This document shows, piece after piece, positions 1 through 8,161 of a stretch of DNA of 64,000 nt. Position 1 is the first letter of the stretch. Each line of letters starts with the position of its first letter. The notes beneath the pieces are model-generated. The model saw only the letters and a list, made by a program, of their open reading frames with translations. It made no database searches and was not told the origin of the DNA. The stretch covers positions 8,722-72,721 of the forward strand of contig JAZRFE010000043.1 of assembly GCA_045661205.1 (NCBI GenBank), written 5' to 3'. The translations under genes and the position numbers were made by a program. The DNA is from HGM04593 sp045661205. GTDB lineage: Bacteria > Bacteroidota > Bacteroidia > Bacteroidales > Bacteroidaceae.

Positions 1-1
1 A

Positions 2-475
2 TACACCAACTTCGGCCCCGGTATGAGCATGGGACACACCGTTGCAGTAAAAGCAATCGAGGGTGTTCAGGCAGCATTGTCTATGACCATCCCCACAGGT
101 ACAGGTATTCACCGTCGTATGGTATATATCGAAGTGAAAGAGGGTTACGAGTTCGATAAAGTGGCAGCAGCAATCAAGGCCGACGCATACTTTGTAAACG
201 ACGAGACACACGTGATACAGGTGCCTTGCGTGAACGAGCTTCTCGACATGGGGCATGGCGTAAACCTCACACGCAAAGGTGTGTCGGGAACCACCCAGAA
301 CCAGCTTTTCGAGTTCAACATGCGCATAAACAACCCCGCCCTCACCGGTCAGGTTCTTGTATGCGCCGCACGCGCCACTATGAAACAGCAGCCCGGATGC
401 TACACAATGATTGAGATTCCGGTAATAGACCTGTTGCATGGCGACCGCGAAGAACTCATTGCACATCTTGTATAA
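2..475 (+). CDS. ddh: meso-diaminopimelate D-dehydrogenase, C-terminal part (5' truncated by window edge)
   Basis: The window opens inside this gene; 157 codons plus the stop are present. The frame is open to the left edge (YTNFGPGMSMGH), so the Met at position 23 is internal. The stretches NFGPGMSMGHTVA, PTGTGIHRRMVY and DMGHGVN...RKGVSG match the C-terminal half of meso-DAP D-dehydrogenase. That cytoplasmic enzyme reductively aminates tetrahydrodipicolinate to meso-DAP with NADPH in one step, supplying lysine and peptidoglycan synthesis. The NADPH-binding Rossmann domain lies outside the window. A strong hairpin follows the stop, so transcription probably ends here. The identification rests on remembered family sequence and is solid for a partial gene. 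Confidence 0.88.
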   Translation, partial: YTNFGPGMSMGHTVAVKAIEGVQAALSMTIPTGTGIHRRMVYIEVKEGYEFDKVAAAIKADAYFVNDETHVIQVPCVNELLDMGHGVNLTRKGVSGTTQNQLFEFNMRINNPALTGQVLVCAARATMKQQPGCYTMIEIPVIDLLHGDREELIAHLV

Positions 476-490
476 AAACAACCGTACAGT

Positions 491-525
491 AAAAGTGGCT
501 CTGCAAATTTTGCAGAGCCACTTTT
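491..525. terminator. bidirectional hairpin terminator after ddh
   Basis: A perfect 15-bp stem (491-505 with 511-525) closes a 5-nt loop. The arms begin with AAAA and end with TTTT, so it has an intrinsic-terminator shape on either strand. It lies 16 bases after the ddh stop. Confidence 0.85.
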
Positions 526-577
526 ACTATAATATTGTAGCAAAAATATAAAATAGAAATAATTTCCGCACAGCAAT

Positions 578-608
578 TTTGCACATAGCGACCTTTATAG
601 TACCTTTG
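578..608 (+). promoter_or_regulatory. Bacteroidetes housekeeping promoter for the Tricorn-like gene
   Basis: TTTG at 578-581 and TACCTTTG at 601-608 are separated by 19 bases. They match the Bacteroides -33 TTTG / -7 TAnnTTTG consensus exactly. The predicted start of transcription is near 615, giving a leader of about 40 nt to the ATG at 655. Confidence 0.75.
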
Positions 609-654
609 TTAAACATAAATACAACAGAAACATAAATCAATAATAAATAAACAG

Positions 655-3600
655 ATGAAAAGAAAATTGCTACTGACAATCTTGTGTGCAATAACAGGAT
701 TAACATTTGCGAGCGAGACACCTATGTGGCTCCGTAACTGTAAAATTTCACCCGATGGCAGCACCATTGCTTTCACCTACAAAGGTGACATCTTCACAGT
801 GCCTGCCACAGGTGGCGAGACACGACAGATAACATCGCTCAACTCCTATGACACCACCCCCGTATGGTCGCCCGACGGAGAGAATATCGTATTCTCGTCG
901 AACCGCGAAGGCAGTTTCGACCTTTATATCGTTTCTAAAAAGGGAGGCACACCCAAACGCCTCACCACAAACTCAGCAGCAGAGTACCCCGAAGCGTTCC
1001 TAAACAACGAAGAGGTGCTCTACACTACACAGATAATGCCCGATGCAAATTATGGTCAGTTTCCCAGCGGTAATTTCCAACAGGTATATAAAGTATCAGT
1101 AAACGGCGGCCGCCCCACTCTCTTCTCGTCAGAGTACATGGAAGCAATCAGCATAGACAAAAGCGGAAAGAAAATCCTTTACAACGACAAAAAGGGCTAC
1201 GAGGACAAGTGGCGCAAGCACCACCGCTCGTCAATCACACGCGACATCTGGACAGCCAATGCTGACGGCACACGCAAATTTACCAAAATAACATCATTCA
1301 ACGGCGAGGACAGAAACCCCGTTTGGAGCAATGACGGCGACAGTTTCTATTACCTGAGCGAGCAAGATGGTACATTCAACATCTACCGTTCATCAATCTC
1401 GGAGCCAAGCAAGCAGAAGCAGATAACAAAGCATAGCAAACACCCTGTACGTTTCCTCTCGGCAGCAAACAACGGCACACTCTGCTACACCTTTGACGGC
1501 GAAATTTACACAGTGAAAGATGGTGGTTCACCCAAGAAGGTAAACATATCACTCACAGCCGACCTGCGCCAACCATCAACATCACGCATGAGCTTTAATG
1601 GTGGTGCATCGGCAATGGCTGTAAGCAAAGAGACAAACGAAGTGGCATTCGTGCAGCGTGGTGATATCTTTGTGACAACAATGGACCACAACGGCACACG
1701 TCGCATCACCGACACTCCCGAACAGGAGCGCAACGTAGACATCAGTGCCGATGGTCGCACAATCATCTATTCGGCCGAGCGCAACGGACAGTGGGGAATA
1801 TACAAGAGCGAAATTGTACGCAAAGAGGATAAATACTTCACCTACGCAACAGAGATAAAAGAAGAGCCGCTAGTGGTAGGCGAAAAGGCATCCTTCCAGC
1901 CCACATTCTCACCCGACGGCAAAGAGATTGCATTCCTTCAGGACCGCACCACCCTATGCGTCTATAACATCGAGTCGAAAAAAGTACGTACAGTACTCGA
2001 CGGAAAATACAACTACTCTTATAGCGACGGCGACCAAACATACACATGGTCACCCGACAGCAAATGGTTCCTTGCTAAATACATCTCAGTAGGCGGATGG
2101 AACAACACAGATATCGTGCTTGTGAAAGCCGACGGCAAGGGCGAGATGTACAACCTCACCGAAAGCGGATACTGCGACGAGAATCCCCGTTGGGCACTCG
2201 ACGGAAAAGCAATGATATGGAGTTCGGACAGAGCAGGTTTCCGCAGTCACGGAAGCTGGGGTGCACACCGCGACGAATACATCATGTTCTTCGACGCCGA
2301 CGCATACGACAAGTTCCGCATGAGCAAAGAGGAACTTGCCATAACCGAAGAGATGGAGAAAATGCAGAAAGAGGCCGAGGAGAAGGCTCGCAAAGAGAAA
2401 GAGGAGAAAGAAAAGGACAAAAAGAAAAACAAAGACGACAAGAAGAAAGAGGCAGACGAGAAAAAAGAGAATGAACTAAAATTCGACCTTGAAAATAGAA
2501 AAGACCGCATCATACGCCTCACCACACACTCCTCGTCACTTGGCGATGCAGTGCTCACAAAAAAAGGCGACAAGCTACTCTACCTCACAAGTTTCGAAGG
2601 TGGCGTAGACCTTTGGGAGCGCAACTTCCGCGAAGGCAGCGACAAAATTGTTGTCCGCGGACTCGGTTGGGGCCGACTTATCACGGACAAAGATATGAGA
2701 TACGCCTACATTGCAACAGGCTCAATGAAACGCATTGACCTGAACAACAACGGTGTTCACAACATCTCATACAACGCAGAGTTCAACTACCGCCCCGCCG
2801 AAGAGCGTGAATATATCTTCAACCACATATGGCAGCAGGTAAAAGACAAGTTCTACGACCCCGACATTCACAATGTCGATTGGGAATTCTACAAGAAGGA
2901 GTACAAGAAATTCCTTCCCCACATAAGCAACAACGTAGACTTTGCCGACATGCTCTCCGAACTTTTAGGCGAGCTTAACGGATCGCACACCGGTGCACGA
3001 GCAAGTTTCAGCAACAACTACCAGACAGCAGCACTCGGCGCATTCTACGACGAGACATACGACAAAGACGGCCTTAAGATAAAAGAGATACTCAAGAACG
3101 GCCCCCTCACACGCGCAAACACCAAAATAAAAGCGGGAACCATCATCGAGAAAGTAAACGGCAAAGAGATAAAGAAAGGCGAGGACTACTATCCGCTTTT
3201 CGAGAATCTTGCCGGTAAGAGAGTGCTTCTTTCGCTCTACAACCCCGAGACCAAAGAGCGTTTCGAGGAGTGGGTAAAACCCATCACTCAAGGCGCACAA
3301 AACGAACTGCGCTACAAACGTTGGGTAGAGCGTCGTCGCGAAATAGTCGATTCACTCTCGGGTGGCCGCATAGGATATGTACATGTAAGAGACATGGACA
3401 GCGAGAGTTTCCGTCAGGTCTACTCCGATATTCTAGGTCGCGACCGCAACAAAGAGGCAGTGCTTGTTGATACACGCCACAATGGTGGCGGCTGGCTGCA
3501 CGACGACCTTGCAACCCTGCTAAGCGGCAAGGAGTACCAGCGTTTCACACCACGCGGACGTTACATTGGTAGCGACCCCTTCAACAAATGGAACAAACCC

Positions 3601-3927
3601 TCGGCAGTACTTATCTGCGAGGACAACTACTCCAACGCACATGGCTTCCCAACAGTCTACAAAGCTCTGGGCATCGGCAAGCTCATTGGTGCCCCCGTAC
3701 CGGGAACAATGACAGCCGTGTGGTGGGAGCGTCAGATAAATGGCGAGGTTGTCTTTGGTATTCCACAAGTAGGTGTGCAGGACAATAATGGTAAATATCT
3801 CGAGAACCAAGAGCTGCAGCCCGACATTCTGGTGTACAATTCTCCCGAGGACAACATCAATGGAAAAGATACACAGCTCGAAACAGGCGTTAGACATCTG
3901 CTCGAAGTTATCGGCAAAAAGAAATAA
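655..3927 (+). CDS. Tricorn-like S41 family periplasmic protease
   Basis: The 1090-aa protein starts with a signal peptide (MKRKLLLTILCAITGLTFA). Residues about 20-555 hold repeated WD40/TolB-like blades (SPDGSTIAF, WSPDGENIVFSS, FSPDGKEIAFLQD) forming beta-propellers. Residues about 558-612 are an extremely Lys/Glu-rich charged segment, probably helical. A PDZ-like region follows (about 796-860), then an S41 core with VDTRHNGGG near 938 and Ser993 in the DNYSNAHGFP stretch. Ser777-His778 (NGSHTGA) fits the Tricorn catalytic Ser/His position, and a Glu near 1050 (LENQELQPDI) fits the last active-site residue. Archaeal Tricorn is cytosolic and degrades peptides; the signal peptide here points to the periplasm. 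The gene stands alone between its own promoter and terminator. Confidence 0.87.
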   Translation: MKRKLLLTILCAITGLTFASETPMWLRNCKISPDGSTIAFTYKGDIFTVPATGGETRQITSLNSYDTTPVWSPDGENIVFSSNREGSFDLYIVSKKGGTPKRLTTNSAAEYPEAFLNNEEVLYTTQIMPDANYGQFPSGNFQQVYKVSVNGGRPTLFSSEYMEAISIDKSGKKILYNDKKGYEDKWRKHHRSSITRDIWTANADGTRKFTKITSFNGEDRNPVWSNDGDSFYYLSEQDGTFNIYRSSISEPSKQKQITKHSKHPVRFLSAANNGTLCYTFDGEIYTVKDGGSPKKVNISLTADLRQPSTSRMSFNGGASAMAVSKETNEVAFVQRGDIFVTTMDHNGTRRITDTPEQERNVDISADGRTIIYSAERNGQWGIYKSEIVRKEDKYFTYATEIKEEPLVVGEKASFQPTFSPDGKEIAFLQDRTTLCVYNIESKKVRTVLDGKYNYSYSDGDQTYTWSPDSKWFLAKYISVGGWNNTDIVLVKADGKGEMYNLTESGYCDENPRWALDGKAMIWSSDRAGFRSHGSWGAHRDEYIMFFDADAYDKFRMSKEELAITEEMEKMQKEAEEKARKEKEEKEKDKKKNKDDKKKEADEKKENELKFDLENRKDRIIRLTTHSSSLGDAVLTKKGDKLLYLTSFEGGVDLWERNFREGSDKIVVRGLGWGRLITDKDMRYAYIATGSMKRIDLNNNGVHNISYNAEFNYRPAEEREYIFNHIWQQVKDKFYDPDIHNVDWEFYKKEYKKFLPHISNNVDFADMLSELLGELNGSHTGARASFSNNYQTAALGAFYDETYDKDGLKIKEILKNGPLTRANTKIKAGTIIEKVNGKEIKKGEDYYPLFENLAGKRVLLSLYNPETKERFEEWVKPITQGAQNELRYKRWVERRREIVDSLSGGRIGYVHVRDMDSESFRQVYSDILGRDRNKEAVLVDTRHNGGGWLHDDLATLLSGKEYQRFTPRGRYIGSDPFNKWNKPSAVLICEDNYSNAHGFPTVYKALGIGKLIGAPVPGTMTAVWWERQINGEVVFGIPQVGVQDNNGKYLENQELQPDILVYNSPEDNINGKDTQLETGVRHLLEVIGKKK

Positions 3928-3944
3928 AACCTATCACAACATCA

Positions 3945-3978
3945 CAGCGGGGCACTTTTCAAGTGCCCCGCTGTTTTT
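3945..3978 (+). terminator. intrinsic terminator of the Tricorn-like gene
   Basis: A 13-bp GC-rich perfect stem (3945-3957 with 3961-3973) has a TTC loop and is followed directly by five T residues. It starts 18 bases after the stop codon. Confidence 0.9.
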
Positions 3979-4052
3979 ATATAGCATTCTGAAAAAAACA
4001 TAAAAAGTAATCTCAAACGAACAATATGCCACAAAAAAACATTAATACATAC

Positions 4053-4182
4053 GAACGGCGGACAGCAGCAACGACGAAGCGATACAGAAGTCGGAGCAAT
4101 CGCTCCGCAAAAATCTGCATTTGAAAGATGAGTTTTGCAGAATAGCAAGATGTAACTGTATCATTAGCTGCTGCCACCGTTC
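4053..4182 (+). other. structured intergenic element upstream of hsp20 (possible leader RNA or small RNA)
   Basis: Outer arms at 4053-4069 and 4167-4182 pair over about 16 bp with one mismatch and one bulge. They enclose a small perfect hairpin (CGGAGC/GCTCCG at 4092-4097 and 4102-4107, loop AATC) and a second pairing (GCAAAA at 4107-4112 with TTTTGC at 4133-4138). The element ends 31 bases before the hsp20 ATG. It could be a structured 5' leader, an independent small RNA or a decayed repeat; sequence alone does not decide. I see no coding sequence in the 3979-4213 gap. Confidence 0.35.
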
Positions 4183-4213
4183 ATTTGTTTAACCATTAAA
4201 TACACTAAAAAAA

Positions 4214-4705
4214 ATGAGCATGCCCATGAGACGTGGAACCACACAACATTGGATTCCCAGCATTTTCAACGACTTTTTTGACAACAACTGGATGGTGAGA
4301 AGCAACAGTACAGCACCCGCAATCAACGTACTCGCAAACGACAAAGAGTACACCATCGAGGTGGCAGCACCCGGAATGACAAAATCGGATTTCAAGATTC
4401 AGATGGACGAGGACAACGACCTTACCATTACCATGGAGAAGAACTGCAACTGTTGCTGCAACAAAGAGGAAAAGAAAGTAGAAAGCCACGACGCAGCAAA
4501 ACCTGTAAACAGCGAAGAGTCGAAAGGCCGATACCTGCGACGCGAATTTTCATATACCAAATTCCAGCAGACACTTGTACTGCCCGATGACATTGAACCT
4601 TCAAAAATAGAGGCAAAGGTTACCGACGGTGTTCTTTGCATAAAAATTCCCAAAAAGAACAAGCCCGAAGAGAAGAGCATCAGCCGAGACATCACCATCA
4701 ACTAA
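4214..4705 (+). CDS. Hsp20/alpha-crystallin small heat shock protein with a cysteine cluster
   Basis: The 163-aa protein is a small heat shock chaperone, an ATP-independent holdase that binds unfolding proteins in the cytoplasm. The alpha-crystallin domain starts near residue 35 (APAINVLANDKEYTIEVAAPGM) and ends with the family's closing strands (EAKVTDGVLCIKIPK) near 135-150. The C-terminal tail carries an ITIN stretch in the usual I-x-I position. The oddity is a segment at about 75-110 with four clustered cysteines (Cys78, 80, 81 and 82 in NCNCCCNK) followed by a charged, Ser-rich stretch, placed inside the domain where most relatives have a short loop. I chose the ATG at 4214. Met residues at 3 and 5 are alternatives that would only trim the N-terminus. 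Confidence 0.9.
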   Translation: MSMPMRRGTTQHWIPSIFNDFFDNNWMVRSNSTAPAINVLANDKEYTIEVAAPGMTKSDFKIQMDEDNDLTITMEKNCNCCCNKEEKKVESHDAAKPVNSEESKGRYLRREFSYTKFQQTLVLPDDIEPSKIEAKVTDGVLCIKIPKKNKPEEKSISRDITIN

Positions 4706-4738
4706 AAAAAACAGCAGCCGATAGTTCCTATCGGCTGC
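4704..4738 (-). terminator. terminator at the end of the polysaccharide operon
   Basis: A 10-bp stem (4714-4723 with 4729-4738) is preceded on the plus strand by eight A residues (4704-4711). On the minus strand it therefore reads stem-loop then T-tract, 24 bases after the GT4 stop. It may also slow transcription coming from hsp20. Confidence 0.8.
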
Positions 4739-4761
4739 CTACATTTATTATCGATTACCGT

Positions 4762-5880
4762 CTATTTACTTTTCTTCGACAAAATATTATCATATACACT
4801 CATCATCTTGTCCACCGAGGCACCCCAGCTATAATTTTCAACAACATGCTTACGCGCACTGCGTCCCATCTCAGCAGCAAACTGAGGATTCAGCAACAGG
4901 TGAAGAATCTTTTCGGCTGCTGCAGCATCATCACCACGCGGAACAACATATCCTGTAACACCGTCGGGCACAACCTCACAAAAGCCATCGGCGTCAGACA
5001 CCACCACAGGAACCTCGCAAGCCATTGCCTCAATGGCCGCCACGCCGAAACTCTCACTTTGCGAGAGAGCTACAAATACATTCATGCGCGAAATAAATTC
5101 GGGAACCGAGGCATTGGGAATGCGGCCGACAAATTCAACTTCCTGGCGTACATCAAGCTCTTCACACAACGCCTCAAGGTTTTTAAGTTCCGACCCCTCA
5201 CCTGCAATTATCAACTTCACACGTCTGCCCTGCAATGCGCTTTTCACCCTTGAAAACGCCCTGATGAGAACATCAATGCCATAAACCTCACGAAGAGCCT
5301 TTACAGTACCAATGACAAGTTCGTCGCTATCGGACTTACCGGCACCTATCGGGCAGAACTTCTCAACATCCACACCGAAAGGAGTAATTTCAGGCTCTTT
5401 GCTAGTGTATAGCTTAGTCTCGGCAGCCATCACATTGCTTGTGGAAAGCACAACATCGGCCTTAGCAAGATTATATTTAAGAATCATCTTGTGTATAGGC
5501 GAAATGCGAGGGAAGTAATATACATCACTGCCCCACACCGATACAACATAAGGATGCTTACCAGCCAATGCGCCCAAGAGGCCGTAGCTCGATGCAAAAT
5601 GAGCGTGAATAATATCGGGAGCGAAACTCTTAATAGCCTTCTTGATAAAAGATACAGTATTCAGATATTTCAATTTACTGAAAGAGTTTCCGCCACACTG
5701 TTGCTTAGTGAGCGTATTATATGAGAAAGAGAGGCACTTCACATTGGGAATACCCTCGTAGAAATTCATTCCCGCATCGCTGAGACTGAAAAGCATAATC
5801 TCGGCACCGCGTGCAGCAAGCGACGTCACCCATCGCTGAGTGTGCACGTTACCCGCATCTGACATTATAAAAAGTTTCAT
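4762..5880 (-). CDS. GT4 family glycosyltransferase (GT-B fold)
   Basis: A 372-aa predicted retaining glycosyltransferase that adds a sugar to the growing lipid-linked polysaccharide unit on the inner face of the membrane. The N-terminal lobe begins MKLFIMSDAGNVHTQRW. The C-terminal nucleotide-sugar lobe carries the GT4 signature SESFGVAAIEAMACEVPVVV at about 275-295, with the E-x7-E spacing typical of the family. I chose the ATG at 5880 rather than the one at 5901: it overlaps the TGA of the preceding GT2 gene as ATGA and has AAAGGAG just upstream. It is the last gene of the operon and is followed by a terminator. Donor and acceptor cannot be told from sequence. Confidence 0.85.
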   Translation of the reverse strand: MKLFIMSDAGNVHTQRWVTSLAARGAEIMLFSLSDAGMNFYEGIPNVKCLSFSYNTLTKQQCGGNSFSKLKYLNTVSFIKKAIKSFAPDIIHAHFASSYGLLGALAGKHPYVVSVWGSDVYYFPRISPIHKMILKYNLAKADVVLSTSNVMAAETKLYTSKEPEITPFGVDVEKFCPIGAGKSDSDELVIGTVKALREVYGIDVLIRAFSRVKSALQGRRVKLIIAGEGSELKNLEALCEELDVRQEVEFVGRIPNASVPEFISRMNVFVALSQSESFGVAAIEAMACEVPVVVSDADGFCEVVPDGVTGYVVPRGDDAAAAEKILHLLLNPQFAAEMGRSARKHVVENYSWGASVDKMMSVYDNILSKKSK

Positions 5881-6896
5881 TTTTTCAACTCCTTTCCGCA
5901 CCAGTCCTGCGACAGTGCCTTTATAAAATCATCATATGTTACCTCTTCTTTCACACGCGACTCGCGGTACAATCGTTTCAGGAACGAGAATATCTCACCG
6001 AAAGAGCATCCCTTCTTGCGCAACAGCAAAGCGATATATGGCAAATAGAATGCACGCCACAATACAACAAAAAGCGGCGAATAACACTGACGCACATCGA
6101 TGAATCGGTTCAGATAATGGATATACACCTTTCCGGGAACGTTATGCTTCTTGTTCAACGAAGTACCCACCTTGTGGTATATAAGCGAATTGAGCACACA
6201 GGCCATCTTTACCCCACCCTTCGCCATTCTGATAGAAAATTCAAAATCCTCTTCTCCAAAGAAAAAGCGCTCGGTGAGCAGACGCTGCTCGGCATCGAGC
6301 AAAGAGGCAGGAACAAACAGAGCACAACCTGTGACAAACGATATATCTATATAATCTTTCTCCACGATGCTCTCGGGGGTACAACCTGCATAATTGTACT
6401 TGCGAAAACCGTAACGCAGACGGCCTCCTGCATTCCAGATACGCTGCTTGTCGGAATAGAAATTGATAAGAGGCGTCAGCACCTCATACTCGGGGCATGC
6501 CGAGCGGAAGTCGCACAGTTTGACAAGAAAATCCTTGCAAACTACCGTATCGTTGTTGAGCAACAAAATATTATCGGGTACCGACTGCATTGCGAGTTTC
6601 GCAGCCATATTGTTTCCCTTTGCAAAGCCATAGTTACGCCCGAGAGCATAGAGCAACACCTGACCGCATTCACAGGTAACACTCTGCTCGCCACCCTCGA
6701 CAACCTTTTTGTAGCGAAAGTCTGCTTCACCGAGCCAAGCCTCAATTTTCTCTACCGAGCCGTCACACGAACCATTATCGGCTACAACCACGAAAAAATC
6801 TCCGTCGGCATCGGCAAGCGAACGCAAACAATCTATCGTGACGTCCGCACCTTTCCAGTTTAATATTATTATTGCTGTCTTCATCATAGAAATCAT
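5877..6896 (-). CDS. GT2 family glycosyltransferase (GT-A fold)
   Basis: This 339-aa protein resembles rhamnosyltransferase-type GT2 enzymes. The Rossmann-like start is TAIIILNWKGADVTIDCLRSL. The metal/nucleotide-binding motif appears as LLNNDTVV at about 110-120. The general-base region is FFFGEEDFEFSIRM at about 212-226. It probably acts in the cytoplasm at the membrane on an inverting sugar transfer. The start codon at 6896 overlaps the upstream stop as ATGA; the Met codons at 6887 and 6884 are close alternatives. It is translationally coupled at both ends, so it belongs to one transcript with the polymerase and GT4 genes. Its sugar specificity is unknown. Confidence 0.85.
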   Translation of the reverse strand: MISMMKTAIIILNWKGADVTIDCLRSLADADGDFFVVVADNGSCDGSVEKIEAWLGEADFRYKKVVEGGEQSVTCECGQVLLYALGRNYGFAKGNNMAAKLAMQSVPDNILLLNNDTVVCKDFLVKLCDFRSACPEYEVLTPLINFYSDKQRIWNAGGRLRYGFRKYNYAGCTPESIVEKDYIDISFVTGCALFVPASLLDAEQRLLTERFFFGEEDFEFSIRMAKGGVKMACVLNSLIYHKVGTSLNKKHNVPGKVYIHYLNRFIDVRQCYSPLFVVLWRAFYLPYIALLLRKKGCSFGEIFSFLKRLYRESRVKEEVTYDDFIKALSQDWCGKELKK

Positions 6897-8161
6897 TTAT
6901 CTGAAACCTCGCCATTGGTTGCAGGTATCTCCTTATTCTCCTCGCCGCGTTTTCTGAAAAGCATATAAAGCACAAGCACCCATGCAGGCACCTCCAGGAA
7001 CGGCAAATGGTAGAAATAGTATTCGAACCACCCCATAATGAGCATTCCCACATAGAAGAAATATACAAGAGCCACAAATATACTCTTGCAACGCATGAGC
7101 CATATCTTCAGCAAATACATCATCGACGAGAAAAGCAGTACAAGCGAGATATATTCAAAGGTCGAAGTATTAATGTACAAAGTACCGAAAAAGGCACGCA
7201 CGTTGGAACCATTGACACCATTATATATAAAATGGGGGTTTATCACCTCAACAAAATCACCACCTCCTGTAAATGCTTTAAAGAGGTTCACAACGCAGGC
7301 AAGAACCGAATATGGTGCAGGACGCTCAAGGATACCCATCTGCAAGTCCTGACTCCATCCAACAATTCCACTTATAAAATAGTGGATGAATATGTCACAT
7401 ATAAACTCAAAAACCACACTGTAATCGGCAGCTTGGTCGCCCTTACCCAATACAAGTGCCAAAGAGTAGCTTATTATAAATACACCAAATGCAAAAAGGA
7501 AAATCTTCAGAAAGAGAGAGATTTTCAGTTTCATCTTACCCGTAAACAGACGCATGGCAAGACCACCCATAGCTGGAATAAGTATCCACGAGTTCACTCC
7601 ATACAAAAATGTAATAATGAACATCGCAATCACTATAATAGCATAGTACCAATGCTGTTTGTCGTATTTATAGATATAAAGCATTACGAGAGCATGCAAC
7701 AGACGATGCAGGTGTCCCCACACGCCAAAGCCACAAAATGCCTGACCAAAATCGGACGTACCCGGCAGGTGTGGACTCGAGTGCATCATGCGCCACAACC
7801 TAATGTAAAATAGGAAGAGAAGTGTCACCGAAAGAACATTAATCCATTTCATGGGCAGATGCTCATCTATCTTGCGTGCCTCGTCAGCAATAATATCCTT
7901 GCGACAGGCAAAAGCAATCACATAGCTGGGCACTGCAAACAACAGTAATCCCCACATCCACAAGGCAAGACTCGGATAATAGAACTCTGCAACACCGAAA
8001 TTTCCACATACAGCCACACAGAAAAGGAGCACTATGGCATAGGGCAACATAAGGAAGTTGAGCGGTGTGTAGAGAGTGCCCCACAGTTTATAGTCGAAAT
8101 AGGCCAACACCGCCATTTCGATACATATTCCGAGGAACAATACAATATCCGTAATACCCAT
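6893..8161 (-). CDS. Wzy-like O-antigen/capsule polymerase (multipass membrane protein)
   Basis: The 422-aa protein is almost entirely hydrophobic, with about ten or more predicted membrane segments (for example FLMLPYAIVLLFCVAVCG and WALVLYMLFRK-type stretches) and a short charged C-terminus. Such proteins between a flippase and glycosyltransferases are normally the repeat-unit polymerase, which joins lipid-linked units on the periplasmic face. Wzy sequences are poorly conserved, so the call depends on topology and position. A larger periplasmic loop in the middle (GSNVRAFFGTLYINTSTFEY) fits the family pattern. The start overlaps the wzx stop by one base (TAATG) and the stop overlaps the GT2 start, so it lies inside the operon. 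Confidence 0.7.
   Translation of the reverse strand: MGITDIVLFLGICIEMAVLAYFDYKLWGTLYTPLNFLMLPYAIVLLFCVAVCGNFGVAEFYYPSLALWMWGLLLFAVPSYVIAFACRKDIIADEARKIDEHLPMKWINVLSVTLLFLFYIRLWRMMHSSPHLPGTSDFGQAFCGFGVWGHLHRLLHALVMLYIYKYDKQHWYYAIIVIAMFIITFLYGVNSWILIPAMGGLAMRLFTGKMKLKISLFLKIFLFAFGVFIISYSLALVLGKGDQAADYSVVFEFICDIFIHYFISGIVGWSQDLQMGILERPAPYSVLACVVNLFKAFTGGGDFVEVINPHFIYNGVNGSNVRAFFGTLYINTSTFEYISLVLLFSSMMYLLKIWLMRCKSIFVALVYFFYVGMLIMGWFEYYFYHLPFLEVPAWVLVLYMLFRKRGEENKEIPATNGEVSDK

Noticed and set aside
5881..5901. Upstream ATG at 5901 as the GT4 start
   Set aside because: The ATG at 5880 has AAAGGAG upstream and overlaps the preceding stop as ATGA; the longer start adds seven residues absent from the family's usual beginning.
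7007..7813. A 268-codon plus-strand open frame opposite the polymerase gene
   Set aside because: Composition is that of an antisense shadow, and the minus-strand gene is supported by hydrophobicity and operon overlaps.
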